Source: an uncultured Methylophilaceae bacterium
GTDB lineage: Bacteria > Pseudomonadota > Gammaproteobacteria > Burkholderiales > Methylophilaceae
NCBI GenBank assembly: GCA_903899965.1
Contig: CAIULB010000016.1
Location: 1-59,499 of the forward strand
DNA length: 59,499 bases
Reading direction: 5' to 3'
In this document: one piece after another, positions 21,401 through 30,784 of the stretch
Position numbering within the stretch: the first letter of the stretch is position 1
Layout of the letters: each line of letters begins with the position of its first letter
Made by a program: the position numbers and the translations under genes
The notes under the pieces: model-generated
What the model was told of the DNA's origin: nothing
Seen by the model: the letters and a program-made list of their open reading frames with translations, nothing else
Databases searched by the model: none

Positions 21401-21865
21401 ATGTTTAATATCGTCTTATTTGAACCAGAAATCCCGCCCAATACTGGCAACATCATCCGCCTGTGTGCCAATACTGGCGCACAATTGCACTTGGTTAAAC
21501 CCCTTGGATTTTCATTAGAAGACAAGCAGCTCAAGCGTGCTGGTTTGGATTATCACGAATACGCCAACTTACAAATCCATGAGAATTGGCAAGTCTGCAA
21601 AACATCTTTAGTTGGCAAGCGCATGTTTGCCATTACCACTAAAGGCAGCACTTCACACGGCAATATCAAATTTGAGAAAGATGATGTGTTTGTGTTTGGC
21701 CCAGAAACGCGGGGCCTACCAGAAGAAATACGAAATGAATTTAGCGCAGAGCATCGAGTCAGATTGCCGATGTTGCCACAAAGTAGAAGCTTAAATTTAT
21801 CTAACTCAGCAGCAGTGTTGCTTTATGAAGCCTGGAGACAGATAGGGTTTGAGGGCGGAATTTAA
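21401..21865 (+). CDS. trmL: tRNA (cytidine(34)-2'-O)-methyltransferase TrmL
   Basis: TrmL methylates the wobble base of tRNA-Leu species. This 154-residue SPOUT methyltransferase has the start [25 protein letters not shown], the motif [10 protein letters not shown], and the knot-forming C-terminus [19 protein letters not shown]. It is convergent with gpsA, with 14 bases between the stops. It is divergent from the bio operon across 198 bases, where the bio promoter lies. Confidence 0.95.
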   Translation: MFNIVLFEPEIPPNTGNIIRLCANTGAQLHLVKPLGFSLEDKQLKRAGLDYHEYANLQIHENWQVCKTSLVGKRMFAITTKGSTSHGNIKFEKDDVFVFGPETRGLPEEIRNEFSAEHRVRLPMLPQSRSLNLSNSAAVLLYEAWRQIGFEGGI

Positions 21866-21879
21866 ATGCGGGCGTTTAA

Positions 21880-22869
21880 TTAAAAGGATTCTTGCTTTTG
21901 CTCACGACCGAGCAAATCCATCACCGCATCGCGCGGAGATTTACCATGAGAAAGCACTTGATCAACCTCATGCGTAATCGGCATATCCACATCTAAATCT
22001 TGCGCGCGCTTCACCACTTCACGTGCGGTATAAACACCTTCAGCTACATGACCTAAAGTCGCTAAAATTTCCACCAAAGCCTTTCCACTGGCTAATTGCA
22101 AGCCCACTTCACGGTTACGTGAATATTGTCCGGTACAAGTCAGAATCAAATCGCCAGCGCCAGCCAACCCCATAAAGGTGTCTTTGTGCGCGCCCATTGC
22201 CATACCAAAACGCGTCATTTCAGCTAGCCCACGCGTAATCATTGCCGCACGAGCATTATTACCAAACTGCATACCATCTGAAATACCAGCAGCAATCGCC
22301 ATCACATTTTTAAGCGCACCACCAACGGCAACACCAGCCACATCAGTGCTGGTATAAACACGTAGGGAACCTCCATGAAGCGCGGCGCCTGCTTGTTTTG
22401 CAAAGTCGGCATCATTAACTGCCAAAGAAACTGCTGTAGGTAAACCGCGCACTAATTCAGCAGCAAAGCTAGGGCCAGAAAGCGCACCCCAAGCTTGATG
22501 TGGACCAAGCTCTTCAAGCGCAACTTCGTGTGGTAATTTTGCTGTGACTGGCTCCAAGCCTTTATTTGCCCAAATCAAAGGCACTTTAACGCCAAGCGCT
22601 TTAATGGATTGCAACATGGCACGGAAGCCGCAAGTAGGCACAACAGAAACGATGAAATCGACGCCATCCAGAGCCAAACCTAAATCTGACTCCACTTTTA
22701 GGTTATCGTTGAATTTGAAATCACCAAGATACATAGGGTTGGCACGCACTTTACGCATGCCATCAACATGGGCGGCCTTGCGCGCCCACAAGCAAACCTG
22801 GTGTTGCTGGCTGATGTGCATCGCCAACGCCGTTCCCCAAGCACCTGCTCCTAATACGGCTATTTTCAT
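21880..22869 (-). CDS. gpsA: Glycerol-3-phosphate dehydrogenase (NAD(P)+)
   Basis: GpsA supplies sn-glycerol 3-phosphate for phospholipids. The 329-residue protein has the dinucleotide fold VLGAGAWGTALA (4-15), WANKGLE, the catalytic Lys region GGALKNVMAIAAGISDG, and the motif GLAGAGDLILTCT. It is the last gene in the run grxC-secB-SH3 protein-gpsA on the minus strand, an order shared with other proteobacteria (grxC-secB-gpsA). Confidence 0.97.
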   Translation of the reverse strand: MKIAVLGAGAWGTALAMHISQQHQVCLWARKAAHVDGMRKVRANPMYLGDFKFNDNLKVESDLGLALDGVDFIVSVVPTCGFRAMLQSIKALGVKVPLIWANKGLEPVTAKLPHEVALEELGPHQAWGALSGPSFAAELVRGLPTAVSLAVNDADFAKQAGAALHGGSLRVYTSTDVAGVAVGGALKNVMAIAAGISDGMQFGNNARAAMITRGLAEMTRFGMAMGAHKDTFMGLAGAGDLILTCTGQYSRNREVGLQLASGKALVEILATLGHVAEGVYTAREVVKRAQDLDVDMPITHEVDQVLSHGKSPRDAVMDLLGREQKQESF

Positions 22870-22878
22870 TGCATACCC

Positions 22879-23331
22879 TTACAAGCCCCAAACAGCTGAG
22901 GCTTGAACAAAGCCTACTAAACCATCACGATGTTTTACTTTGACCCAGCCATTTTTAGCAGGCTCAAGCAAATCCACCACCACATCTTTTTCTACTCGCG
23001 CCACGAGTGCGCTAGTAGCTTCAGGTGTTTGTTTGATTTCTACAGAAGAAACCATCAACAAAGTTCGCTTAGTACTGAGTTGCTTAGCATCTATCCAACT
23101 TAATCCGCCTTGCTGATCTCGCACTTTTACCCATTCAGCAAGATTGACAATGACTTCAACAGGATAACCTTGACCAAGCACATAAAGCTTTTTGCTTTGT
23201 GCCGAAGGCGAATCGTAAACAACCGCTTTAGGCACATTCACTGCACGAAATTCAGCCGCTGCCAAATTTGGCAACATCATAAATAGTGCAGCAGTCAGTA
23301 AAGACTTAGTGTGTTGTTTTTGATGCGTCAT
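22879..23331 (-). CDS. Exported SH3-domain protein
   Basis: Starting at the ATG at 23331 the product has 150 residues with a Sec signal peptide (KQHTKSLLTAALFMMLPNLAAA). Two bacterial SH3-like repeats follow: AVVYDSPSAQSKKLYVLGQGYPVEVIVNLAEWVKVRD and a second ending NGWVKVKHRDGLVGFV. Such domains usually bind cell-wall peptides in the periplasm. The start lies inside the secB reading frame (26-base overlap), indicating coupling with secB. It ends 9 bases before gpsA. The exact role is unknown. Confidence 0.8.
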   Translation of the reverse strand: MTHQKQHTKSLLTAALFMMLPNLAAAEFRAVNVPKAVVYDSPSAQSKKLYVLGQGYPVEVIVNLAEWVKVRDQQGGLSWIDAKQLSTKRTLLMVSSVEIKQTPEATSALVARVEKDVVVDLLEPAKNGWVKVKHRDGLVGFVQASAVWGL

Positions 23332-23833
23332 CTTGCGCTTGTTGTTGCTTTTGTTGCGCGTATAACGCTTCAAAATTAATTGGACTAAGCACAACAGGCG
23401 GGAAGCCAGCGCGTACTGAAGCATCAGAAACCACTTCACGAGCGTATGGGAACAAGATATTTGGGCATGTGATGCTGAAAATAATTTCTAGATTTTCTTC
23501 TGGCACATTGCGCACTTGGAAAATACCAGCCTGAGCAACTTCAATTAAGAACGCTGTTTTGTCGGCAATTTTTGAAGTCACAGTAATGGTTAACACCACT
23601 TCATAAATGCTATCTTCAAGCTTACTTGCAGCATTGCTGATTTCGATACCGATTTGTGGCGCATCGCGCTCTGTAAAGATTTGTGGCGCATTAGGCAATT
23701 CTAATGATAAGTCTTTTACATATAGTTTCTCAATGCCAAAACCCGGCGCTTGATTTTGTTCTAGCGCTTGATTTTCTATTGTTTGTTCTGCAGCTGTGTC
23801 TTTAGTTGCCATGATATTCCTAAATATTTTCAA
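23306..23833 (-). CDS. secB: Protein-export chaperone SecB
   Basis: SecB keeps preproteins unfolded and delivers them to SecA. The 175-residue product has the family motifs IEKLYVKDLSLELPNAPQIF, FLIEVAQAGIFQV, and CPNILFPYAREVVSDASVRAGFPPVVLSPINFEALY. The C-terminal tail is Gln-rich and ends DDASKTTH. It follows grxC, as in E. coli, and overlaps the start of the SH3 gene. Confidence 0.97.
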   Translation of the reverse strand: MKIFRNIMATKDTAAEQTIENQALEQNQAPGFGIEKLYVKDLSLELPNAPQIFTERDAPQIGIEISNAASKLEDSIYEVVLTITVTSKIADKTAFLIEVAQAGIFQVRNVPEENLEIIFSITCPNILFPYAREVVSDASVRAGFPPVVLSPINFEALYAQQKQQQAQDDASKTTH

Positions 23834-23921
23834 AAAATTGCGTGAATAATTGCTAAACGATAACGAACAAAGCCGATATTTTAACCGATGCTTATACTAA
23901 TTGCTTGTGTTGCTTGATTTT

Positions 23922-24179
23922 TTAGTCAGCCAATAATGGATCAAGCCCACCAGCCAAATCCAGCGCCCGCAAATCATCAAAGCCGCCAATATGCTGATCA
24001 CCAATATAAATCTGAGGGACAGTGCGGCGCCCAGTTTTTTCCATCATGGCGATTTTTAATTCTGGCACAGTATCCACCTGAATTTTTTCAATCTCTGTCA
24101 CACCTTTGCTATGCAGCAAGCGTTCTGCATTTGTGCAATATGGGCAATACGCACTGGTGTACATCAAAACTTTAGCCAT
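23922..24179 (-). CDS. grxC: Glutaredoxin 3
   Basis: This 85-residue dithiol glutaredoxin has the CPYC active site at 12-15, the TVPQIYIGDQHIGG motif with the conserved cis-Pro, and the DDLRALDLAGGLDPLL end. It reduces disulfides with glutathione. It is the first gene of the grxC-secB-SH3-gpsA run. The rhodanese gene that often precedes grxC is not present. The next gene upstream is divergent gpmI. Confidence 0.96.
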   Translation of the reverse strand: MAKVLMYTSAYCPYCTNAERLLHSKGVTEIEKIQVDTVPELKIAMMEKTGRRTVPQIYIGDQHIGGFDDLRALDLAGGLDPLLAD

Positions 24180-24360
24180 GAAATGCCTTTTAGACGATTA
24201 AGCGCTTTGCGCAATGTTTTACTAAGAGTGTGAATTGTACATAAATAGGGCCTAGAAAAAGAAATTCCGCAAGAGAAATTCGGCAAATAATGCAGATTTA
24301 TTAAGCAAAAATCACTAAAATAGAGTTATTACTTGAATACTCGTTGGGAAACCGCCACGC

Positions 24361-25902
24361 ATGAAGATTACGCCCGTCGTATTGTTGATTTTAGATGGCT
24401 TTGGATATCGCGAAGACATCACGGATAACGCCATTGCCCAAGCAAAGAAGCCCAACTGGGACAAACTCTGGCAACAATATCCACACACATTAATTAATGC
24501 CTCAGAAAGCTTTGTGGGCTTACCTGCTGGACAAATGGGCAACTCAGAAGTTGGTCATTTAAATATCGGCGCTGGCCGCATTGTTTTTCAAGAGTTTGAA
24601 CGCATCAATAACGCAATCGCGACGGGTGAGTTTAATCACAATACTGTTTTGCTAGAAGCTGTGAATCAGGCTAAAAGTGCCGATAAAGCATTGCATATTT
24701 TTGGCCTCATTTCTGATGGCGGCGTGCACAGCCACCAAGATCATATCTACGCCATGATTAACATGGCTGCAAAACAAGGCTTAAGCAAAATTTACGTGCA
24801 TGCATTTTTAGATGGTCGCGATACACCACCAATTAGCGCTAAGCCTTACTTACAAGCATTAGAAGATCAAATCCAAAAAATCGGCGTAGGTAAAGTTGCC
24901 TCCATTTGTGGCCGCTATTACGCGATGGATAGAGATAAACGTTGGGAGCGTGTTGAGCCAGCTTACACCTTACTCACAGAAGGCCAAGGCGAGTTCACAG
25001 CAGGCTCTGCATTAGAAGGTTTAGAGGCGGCCTACGCGCGCGGTGAAAATGACGAGTTTGTAAAAGCCACAGCGATTACTAAGCCAGGCGCAGCGCCTGT
25101 TTTTGTTGATGATGGCGATGTGATTGTGTTTATGAACTTTCGTTCAGACCGCGCACGTCAAATGACAACATGCTTCTTGGACGCAGGTTTTGAAGGATTT
25201 AAGCGCAACAAGCTACCCAAGCTCGGCGGCTATTACACGCTTACCATGTACGACAAAAATAAAGTGAATGCGAAAGCTGTATTCCCGCCTAACGATATTC
25301 ACAACACTTTCGGCGAGTACATTGCCAACCAAGACCTCAAACAACTTCGCATCGCGGAGACTGAAAAATATCCGCACGTGACATTCTTCTTTAACGGGGG
25401 CGAAGAAAAAGTATTCGAAGGCGAAAGTCGTATTCTTGTGCCGTCACCTAAAGTCGCCACTTACGACTTACAACCTGAGATGAGCGCATTTGAGCTAACA
25501 GATAAATTAGAAGCCGCCATTTTAAGCCAAGAATATGCGGCTATTATTTGCAACTATGCAAACTGCGACATGGTCGGTCACACAGGCATTATGGCTGCCG
25601 CAATTAAGGCTGTTGAAACACTAGATACTTGCATCGGCCGCTTGGTTAAAGCCGCACAAAATGTTGGTGCAGAAATTATTATTACCGCAGACCACGGCAA
25701 TGTGGAAATGATGCAAGACGTCGAGAATAATCAACCGCACACACAACACACTACTAACCTTGTGCCACTACTCTATATTGGCCGCAATGCTGACATGGCG
25801 AAAACTGGTTCGCTTTCAGACATTGCACCTAGCTTGCTACAAATGATGGGTTTGCCGCAACCTGCTGAAATGACAGGCCACTCTCTAGTGAGCATTAAAT
25901 AA
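24361..25902 (+). CDS. gpmI: 2,3-bisphosphoglycerate-independent phosphoglycerate mutase
   Basis: GpmI interconverts 3- and 2-phosphoglycerate using two Mn ions. The 513-residue protein begins with the metal-binding VVLLILDGFGYRE and has the catalytic Ser62 in QMGNSEVGHLNIGAG. It also has FLDGRDTPP and the C-terminal metal motifs CDMVGHTG and ADHGNVEMM. The length is normal. It lies 2 bases before envC, so the two form an operon, as in E. coli. Confidence 0.97.
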   Translation: MKITPVVLLILDGFGYREDITDNAIAQAKKPNWDKLWQQYPHTLINASESFVGLPAGQMGNSEVGHLNIGAGRIVFQEFERINNAIATGEFNHNTVLLEAVNQAKSADKALHIFGLISDGGVHSHQDHIYAMINMAAKQGLSKIYVHAFLDGRDTPPISAKPYLQALEDQIQKIGVGKVASICGRYYAMDRDKRWERVEPAYTLLTEGQGEFTAGSALEGLEAAYARGENDEFVKATAITKPGAAPVFVDDGDVIVFMNFRSDRARQMTTCFLDAGFEGFKRNKLPKLGGYYTLTMYDKNKVNAKAVFPPNDIHNTFGEYIANQDLKQLRIAETEKYPHVTFFFNGGEEKVFEGESRILVPSPKVATYDLQPEMSAFELTDKLEAAILSQEYAAIICNYANCDMVGHTGIMAAAIKAVETLDTCIGRLVKAAQNVGAEIIITADHGNVEMMQDVENNQPHTQHTTNLVPLLYIGRNADMAKTGSLSDIAPSLLQMMGLPQPAEMTGHSLVSIK

Positions 25903-25904
25903 CT

Positions 25905-27191
25905 ATGTTGAAAGCCCTGAAGCGCTCTGCGCTTGCATTCGGAATGCTTGCACTTACACTCAACTCGCCCTTTGCTTTAGCAGTAAATAAATCCGATAAA
26001 GCAAAAGAAAAAGTAGAAAAGCCAAAAGAGAAGCTCAATAATATTCACGAGCGCATAGAGTCGCTGACTAAAGAATTAGGCAAAACTAAAGAAGCGCATG
26101 CGGACGCTGCGGACGCACTAAAAGAGAGCGAAAAAGCCATTAGCGAAACCAACCGTAAGCTGTTCGATTTGCAACAAGCGCAAAAGAAACATAGCGAATC
26201 ATTACAGGCCTTACAAACTCAAAAATTTGGTCTTGAGAACACGATAGACGGTCAAAAAAATCAGCTCAGCAAACAAATCTATCAGCAATATTTACATGGT
26301 CAACAAAACTACTTGCAACTCATTTTAGAAGAGCAAGACCCAAGTGCAATTTCACGCCAACTCCAATACTTCTCTTATATTTCACGCGCTCGTCAGACCC
26401 TCATTAACGACATGCAGTCTAATTTGGGTCGCGTAACCAAGCTCAATGAAGAAACCGAAAATGCACTAAAAGAAGTAGTGAGCCTAAAGGGCAAGCAAGA
26501 AGCCGAACGTAAGAATCTTGAATCGCAAAAGCAAGCCCACAGCAAAGTGGTAGAAAAACTATCGTCGCAAATTAGCGCGCAACGCAACGAAATTGAAAAG
26601 CTAAAACGCGATGAAAAAAGCCTATCTCAACTGGTTGAACGTTTAGCGAAAGCACCACAACCCAAGCCGCAAAAGCCTACCCAAGCCAACGTGCCCAGCA
26701 AAGACCCAAACAACAAGCCAGAGAATGAAACATCGCCGCAGCGTCCATTGGCGACTAATGAATCGCTACCTAGCAACGCTTTTGATGGCGGAAATTTTGA
26801 ATCGCTCAGAGGTAAACTCAACTTGCCTGTTCGCGGCGAAATCACCAATAAATTTGGTGCTGGTCGTCAAGATACAGGGCTAACCTGGAAGGGCTTATTT
26901 ATCAAATCCAACGAAGGCAACGAGGTGAAATCGGTCGCAAATGGTCGCGTGGTATTTGCAGACTGGATGCGCGGCTTTGGCAATTTAATTATCGTTGACC
27001 ACGGGGGGGGCTATATGAGCTTGTATGGCAACAACCAAGCCTTGCTTCGCAAAATGGGAGATACGGTAAAAGGTGGAGATACGATAGCCAGTGTGGGCAA
27101 TAGCGGCGGCAATGATACTTCTGGCTTATATTACGAGCTCCGCAGTCGCAGCAAGCCATTTGATCCAATGAGCTGGAGCGTATTACGCTAA
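25905..27191 (+). CDS. envC: EnvC-like murein hydrolase activator with degenerate LytM domain
   Basis: EnvC-type proteins activate amidases at the septum. The 428-residue product has a signal peptide (cleavage near residue 26), a long Lys/Glu/Gln-rich coiled coil (about 35-250) and a Pro-rich linker. A C-terminal M23/LytM domain follows (about 310-428). The domain lacks the zinc ligands: the usual HxxxD region reads LTWKGLFIKS and the HxH site reads LYYELR. It should therefore be an activator, not a hydrolase, as known for E. coli EnvC. The S41 peptidase gene often next to gpmI-envC is absent, and pyrD converges from downstream. Confidence 0.88.
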   Translation: MLKALKRSALAFGMLALTLNSPFALAVNKSDKAKEKVEKPKEKLNNIHERIESLTKELGKTKEAHADAADALKESEKAISETNRKLFDLQQAQKKHSESLQALQTQKFGLENTIDGQKNQLSKQIYQQYLHGQQNYLQLILEEQDPSAISRQLQYFSYISRARQTLINDMQSNLGRVTKLNEETENALKEVVSLKGKQEAERKNLESQKQAHSKVVEKLSSQISAQRNEIEKLKRDEKSLSQLVERLAKAPQPKPQKPTQANVPSKDPNNKPENETSPQRPLATNESLPSNAFDGGNFESLRGKLNLPVRGEITNKFGAGRQDTGLTWKGLFIKSNEGNEVKSVANGRVVFADWMRGFGNLIIVDHGGGYMSLYGNNQALLRKMGDTVKGGDTIASVGNSGGNDTSGLYYELRSRSKPFDPMSWSVLR

Positions 27192-27206
27192 GCGTTATTT
27201 AATCAA

Positions 27207-28226
27207 CTACGCTAAAGTATTGCAAATATCGCGCACCAAGCCTGGTCCACGATAAATTAAGCCGCTGTATACTTGCACCAAGCTTGCGCCAGCAGCGATT
27301 TTTTCAGCGGCATCCGCACCACTCAAAATGCCACCAACCCCAACAATCGGTAATTCACCCGCAAGCTGTTTTGAAAGCTGTGAAATCACTAATGTAGATT
27401 TTTCACGCACTGGTGCACCAGACAACCCACCCGTTTCATTAGCATTAGGCAAGCCTTCAACGACATCCCTCGCCAAAGTGGTGTTAGTCGCAATGACACC
27501 ATCAATCTGATGCGCTTTGAGCAAATCAGCAATTTCTATAATTTGTGCCTCATCTAAATCTGGCGCGATTTTTAAAGCAATCGGCACATATTTTCCATGC
27601 TGGTCTGCTAATACCTTCTGCTCAGCCTTTAAAGTTGCAAGCAAGGCATCCAAAGCGTCTTTTTCTTGTAACTGTCGTAAATTTTTAGTGTTAGGTGAAG
27701 AAATATTCACCGTGATATAACTGGCATGCGCGTAGACTTTGCGCATGCAAATCAGGTAATCATCCACAGCACGCTCGTTCGGCGTATCAAAGTTTTTGCC
27801 GATATTGATGCCCAAAATGCCGCGATATTTAGCAGCTTGAACGTTTTGAATCATGTGATCAACACCCAGATTATTAAAGCCAAAACGGTTGATAATCCCT
27901 TCCGCTTCTTGAACTCTAAATAATCTTGGTTTAGGGTTGCCAGGCTGAGCGCGCGGCGTAATGGTACCTATCTCAAGAAAACCAAAACCCAATGCCGCCA
28001 GGCCATCAATCACTGCACCATTTTTATCTAGGCCAGCAGCTAGGCCAACAGGGTTAGGAAAGCTAAGCCCCATCACCTGTTTAGTCTGACATTGAACTGG
28101 TTTGGAAAGCAATGCCAGCAAGCCAGATTTTTCAGCAAGTTTGAGACTTCTTAAGGTTAAGTCATGGGCATTTTCAGCATCGAGCTGAAATAAAAACGGT
28201 TTTGCGAGTGCGTATAGATTTGCCAT
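27207..28226 (-). CDS. pyrD: Dihydroorotate dehydrogenase (quinone), class 2
   Basis: PyrD oxidises dihydroorotate to orotate, passing electrons to quinone. The ATG at 28226 gives 339 residues, beginning with the amphipathic N-terminal helices ([24 protein letters not shown]) that mark the membrane-associated class 2. FMN-binding motifs are [10 protein letters not shown], the catalytic-loop [14 protein letters not shown] with Ser as base, and [15 protein letters not shown] upstream at 28250 lies inside cysS and is unlikely. It follows cysS by 8 bases on the same strand. Confidence 0.96.
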   Translation of the reverse strand: MANLYALAKPFLFQLDAENAHDLTLRSLKLAEKSGLLALLSKPVQCQTKQVMGLSFPNPVGLAAGLDKNGAVIDGLAALGFGFLEIGTITPRAQPGNPKPRLFRVQEAEGIINRFGFNNLGVDHMIQNVQAAKYRGILGINIGKNFDTPNERAVDDYLICMRKVYAHASYITVNISSPNTKNLRQLQEKDALDALLATLKAEQKVLADQHGKYVPIALKIAPDLDEAQIIEIADLLKAHQIDGVIATNTTLARDVVEGLPNANETGGLSGAPVREKSTLVISQLSKQLAGELPIVGVGGILSGADAAEKIAAGASLVQVYSGLIYRGPGLVRDICNTLA

Positions 28227-28234
28227 ATCAAGAC

Positions 28235-29599
28235 TTAAGCACTTCTCCAAGTGGTACCTTGCGGACTATCTTCCAAGACAATCCCTTCCGCCAATAATTC
28301 TTGGCGAATACGATCAGCCTCAGCAAAGTTTTTAGCTTTTTTGGCTTCAGTGCGAGCTGTAATTTGCGCTTCTATCGCTGAGGCACCTAAGCCATCTGCT
28401 GAACCACCTTGCATAAACTCTTCAGGGCTGCGCTCAAGCAGACCAAGAATGTTTGCCAAACCTTTAAGCTGGGCGGCAACAGCAAGGTCGCCTGTTTTAT
28501 TAAAGTTGTTCGCTAGATCAAACAATACAGCTATGGCCTCTGGCGTGTTGAAGTCATCATCCATGGCCACTTTGAAAGCTTGGTATGAATCTGCATTTTC
28601 ATCGACTTTAGCCACCACATTAACACCACGCAATGCGGTATAAAGACGCGTTAATGCTTGCTTGGCATCATCTAAATGCTTGTCTGAATAATTGAGCGGG
28701 CTGCGATAATGCGCACGCAAAATAAAGAAACGCACAACTTCAGCATCGTACTTTTTAAGCACATCACGAATGGTAAAAAAATTGCCCAAAGACTTGGACA
28801 TCTTTTCATCATCAACCCTTACAAAGCCGTTATGAATCCAATAATTGACGAAGGTGCAATCGTTGGCCGCTTCGGATTGGGCAATTTCATTTTCATGATG
28901 CGGAAATTGCAAGTCCTGTCCGCCGCCATGAATGTCAAAATGTTTACCTAGATGGCAAGCGCCCATCACTGAACACTCGATATGCCAGCCTGGACGGCCC
29001 TTCCCCCAAGGGGAATCCCAGCTTGGTTCGTTAGGTTTAACAGACTTCCACAGCACAAAATCCATAGGATCACGCTTGAAAGTATCCACTTCAACACGTT
29101 CACCAGCACGCAAATCCTCTAAAGACTTGCCAGAAAGTTTGCCGTAGGTAGCAAAACTGTTGACGGAATAAAACACATCGCCATTTTTTGCATGGTAAGC
29201 GTGACCCTTGGCAATCAAAGCAGAAATCATAGCGATCATACCACCCACATGCGCTGTAGCACGAGGTTCGATATCAGGACGCAACACACCAAGCAAAGCA
29301 GAATCTTCATCCATCGCATCAATAAAGCGCTGGGTTAGTACACTAATATCCTCGCCATTCTCATTCGCACGCTTAATAATTTTGTCGTCAATATCAGTAA
29401 TATTGCGAACGTAAGTCACATCAAGCCCAGCGGCTCTTAACCAGCGACTGACCATGTCAAACACCACCATTACACGGGCGTGACCCAAATGACAAAAATC
29501 GTAAACCGTCATTCCACAGACGTACATACTGACTTTGCCAGCCACCATCGGGACAAAAGTTTGTTTTTCGCGAGCTAGTGTATTGTAGATTTTGAGCAT
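28235..29599 (-). CDS. cysS: Cysteinyl-tRNA synthetase
   Basis: This class I synthetase charges tRNA-Cys. The 454-residue protein has zinc ligands including the Cys in [10 protein letters not shown], the HxGH motif in CHLGHARV, and the second zinc site [24 protein letters not shown] with the nearby PHHENE. KMSKS is in [12 protein letters not shown]. The length is close to E. coli (461). It is the first gene of the cysS-pyrD unit and is divergent from the TPR gene at 29767. Confidence 0.98.
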   Translation of the reverse strand: MLKIYNTLAREKQTFVPMVAGKVSMYVCGMTVYDFCHLGHARVMVVFDMVSRWLRAAGLDVTYVRNITDIDDKIIKRANENGEDISVLTQRFIDAMDEDSALLGVLRPDIEPRATAHVGGMIAMISALIAKGHAYHAKNGDVFYSVNSFATYGKLSGKSLEDLRAGERVEVDTFKRDPMDFVLWKSVKPNEPSWDSPWGKGRPGWHIECSVMGACHLGKHFDIHGGGQDLQFPHHENEIAQSEAANDCTFVNYWIHNGFVRVDDEKMSKSLGNFFTIRDVLKKYDAEVVRFFILRAHYRSPLNYSDKHLDDAKQALTRLYTALRGVNVVAKVDENADSYQAFKVAMDDDFNTPEAIAVLFDLANNFNKTGDLAVAAQLKGLANILGLLERSPEEFMQGGSADGLGASAIEAQITARTEAKKAKNFAEADRIRQELLAEGIVLEDSPQGTTWRSA

Positions 29600-29766
29600 T
29601 TGATTTGATTAAAACTGAGTGCTTTTTATGGCTTTAAAAATAAGCCCTAAAGATATATCGCTTAAATGACTAAATAAATATGGTTTATTGTGTTGCGCTA
29701 GTAGAGCAAAGACGGGGTTTTTGATAGAATCAAGCACCTCATCAAACTGCGAAAAAGTATATCACA

Positions 29767-30762
29767 ATGGTTATATCGCGCGCTTTATCAATTAGTCTGC
29801 TTTTATCGCTAACGCTAAGTCTCTCATGCTTAAGCTATGCTGACGATCTCAAAGACATTGCCCAACAAGCAAGCCAAGGCCAACAATCTGGCGCAATGGA
29901 GCGCATTAACAACCATATCAACGCCAACCCAAATGATGTTCAAGCGCTATTTATGCGCGGCGTGATGCTTGCAGAACAAGGCAAAAAAGACGATGCAATC
30001 AAAGCGTTTAGCGACATCACACAAAGATTCCCTGCCTTACCCGAGCCATACAATAATCTAGCCGTACTTTATGCGGACCAAGGTCAGTTCGATAAAGCAA
30101 AACAAGCACTAGAAAACGCAATTAAAACTCATCCAAGTTACGCAACCGCTCACGAAAATCTTGGTGATATTTATTCAAAAATGGCCTCAGAGGCCTACGG
30201 GAAAGCGCTTCAGCTAGACACGGGTAATGCACGCGCGCAAAACAAACTGCTTTTGATTAAAGATTTACTTAGCGCAAGCGGCAAAACAGGCTTAGCTGTC
30301 AGCGCAAAACCAGCACATATCAACACAACAACATTGCCGGTGACACCTGATTCAGCTTACGGCAATAAAGTATCTACGCAAACTGTAGAACCTAGTAAGC
30401 ATGAAGATGCTGCAAGCAACGACCAGCAAAGCGTAGTAAATGCTGTGAATAAATGGGCGAATGCATGGTCTAGTAAAAACGTTGAGGCTTACTTGGATGC
30501 TTATGATGCGTCATTCAAAACTCCTGACGGTGAAAGTCGCAAAGCCTGGGAAGCAACTCGCCGTGAACGCATCAACAAACCCGGAAAAATTGAGGTTTCT
30601 GTCTCAAATATCAACGTTAATTTGGACGATAGTACGCATGCCAAAGCAAGCTTCAAACAAAGCTATCGCTCAGCCAACTTGTCGCAAAAGACTTCAAAAA
30701 CTTTGGTGTTCGTTCTGACCAATGGCAAATGGCAAATCGAGCAAGAGAAAGCCAACCATTAA
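29767..30762 (+). CDS. Exported TPR protein with C-terminal NTF2-like domain
   Basis: The 331-residue product has a signal peptide (about 1-25, ending near LSYA-DD) and about four TPR units (residues 30-165, for example EPYNNLAVLYADQGQFDKAKQAL). A low-complexity linker and a C-terminal NTF2-like domain (about 222-331) follow. The tail (VNKWANAWSSKNVEAYLDAYDASF ... VLTNGKWQIEQE) resembles the Csd6-type tail of the next gene's product, so the two share a paralogous module. It ends 22 bases before the likely start of the L,D-transpeptidase gene, and the two are probably one operon acting in the envelope. Confidence 0.8.
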   Translation: MVISRALSISLLLSLTLSLSCLSYADDLKDIAQQASQGQQSGAMERINNHINANPNDVQALFMRGVMLAEQGKKDDAIKAFSDITQRFPALPEPYNNLAVLYADQGQFDKAKQALENAIKTHPSYATAHENLGDIYSKMASEAYGKALQLDTGNARAQNKLLLIKDLLSASGKTGLAVSAKPAHINTTTLPVTPDSAYGNKVSTQTVEPSKHEDAASNDQQSVVNAVNKWANAWSSKNVEAYLDAYDASFKTPDGESRKAWEATRRERINKPGKIEVSVSNINVNLDDSTHAKASFKQSYRSANLSQKTSKTLVFVLTNGKWQIEQEKANH

Positions 30763-30784
30763 TTTTAGGTCGATTGCTAGCATC

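Noticed and set aside
25905-27191. Possible active M23 peptidase
   Set aside because: Both zinc-ligand motifs are replaced (LTWKGLF and LYYELR), so it is an EnvC-type activator rather than an enzyme.
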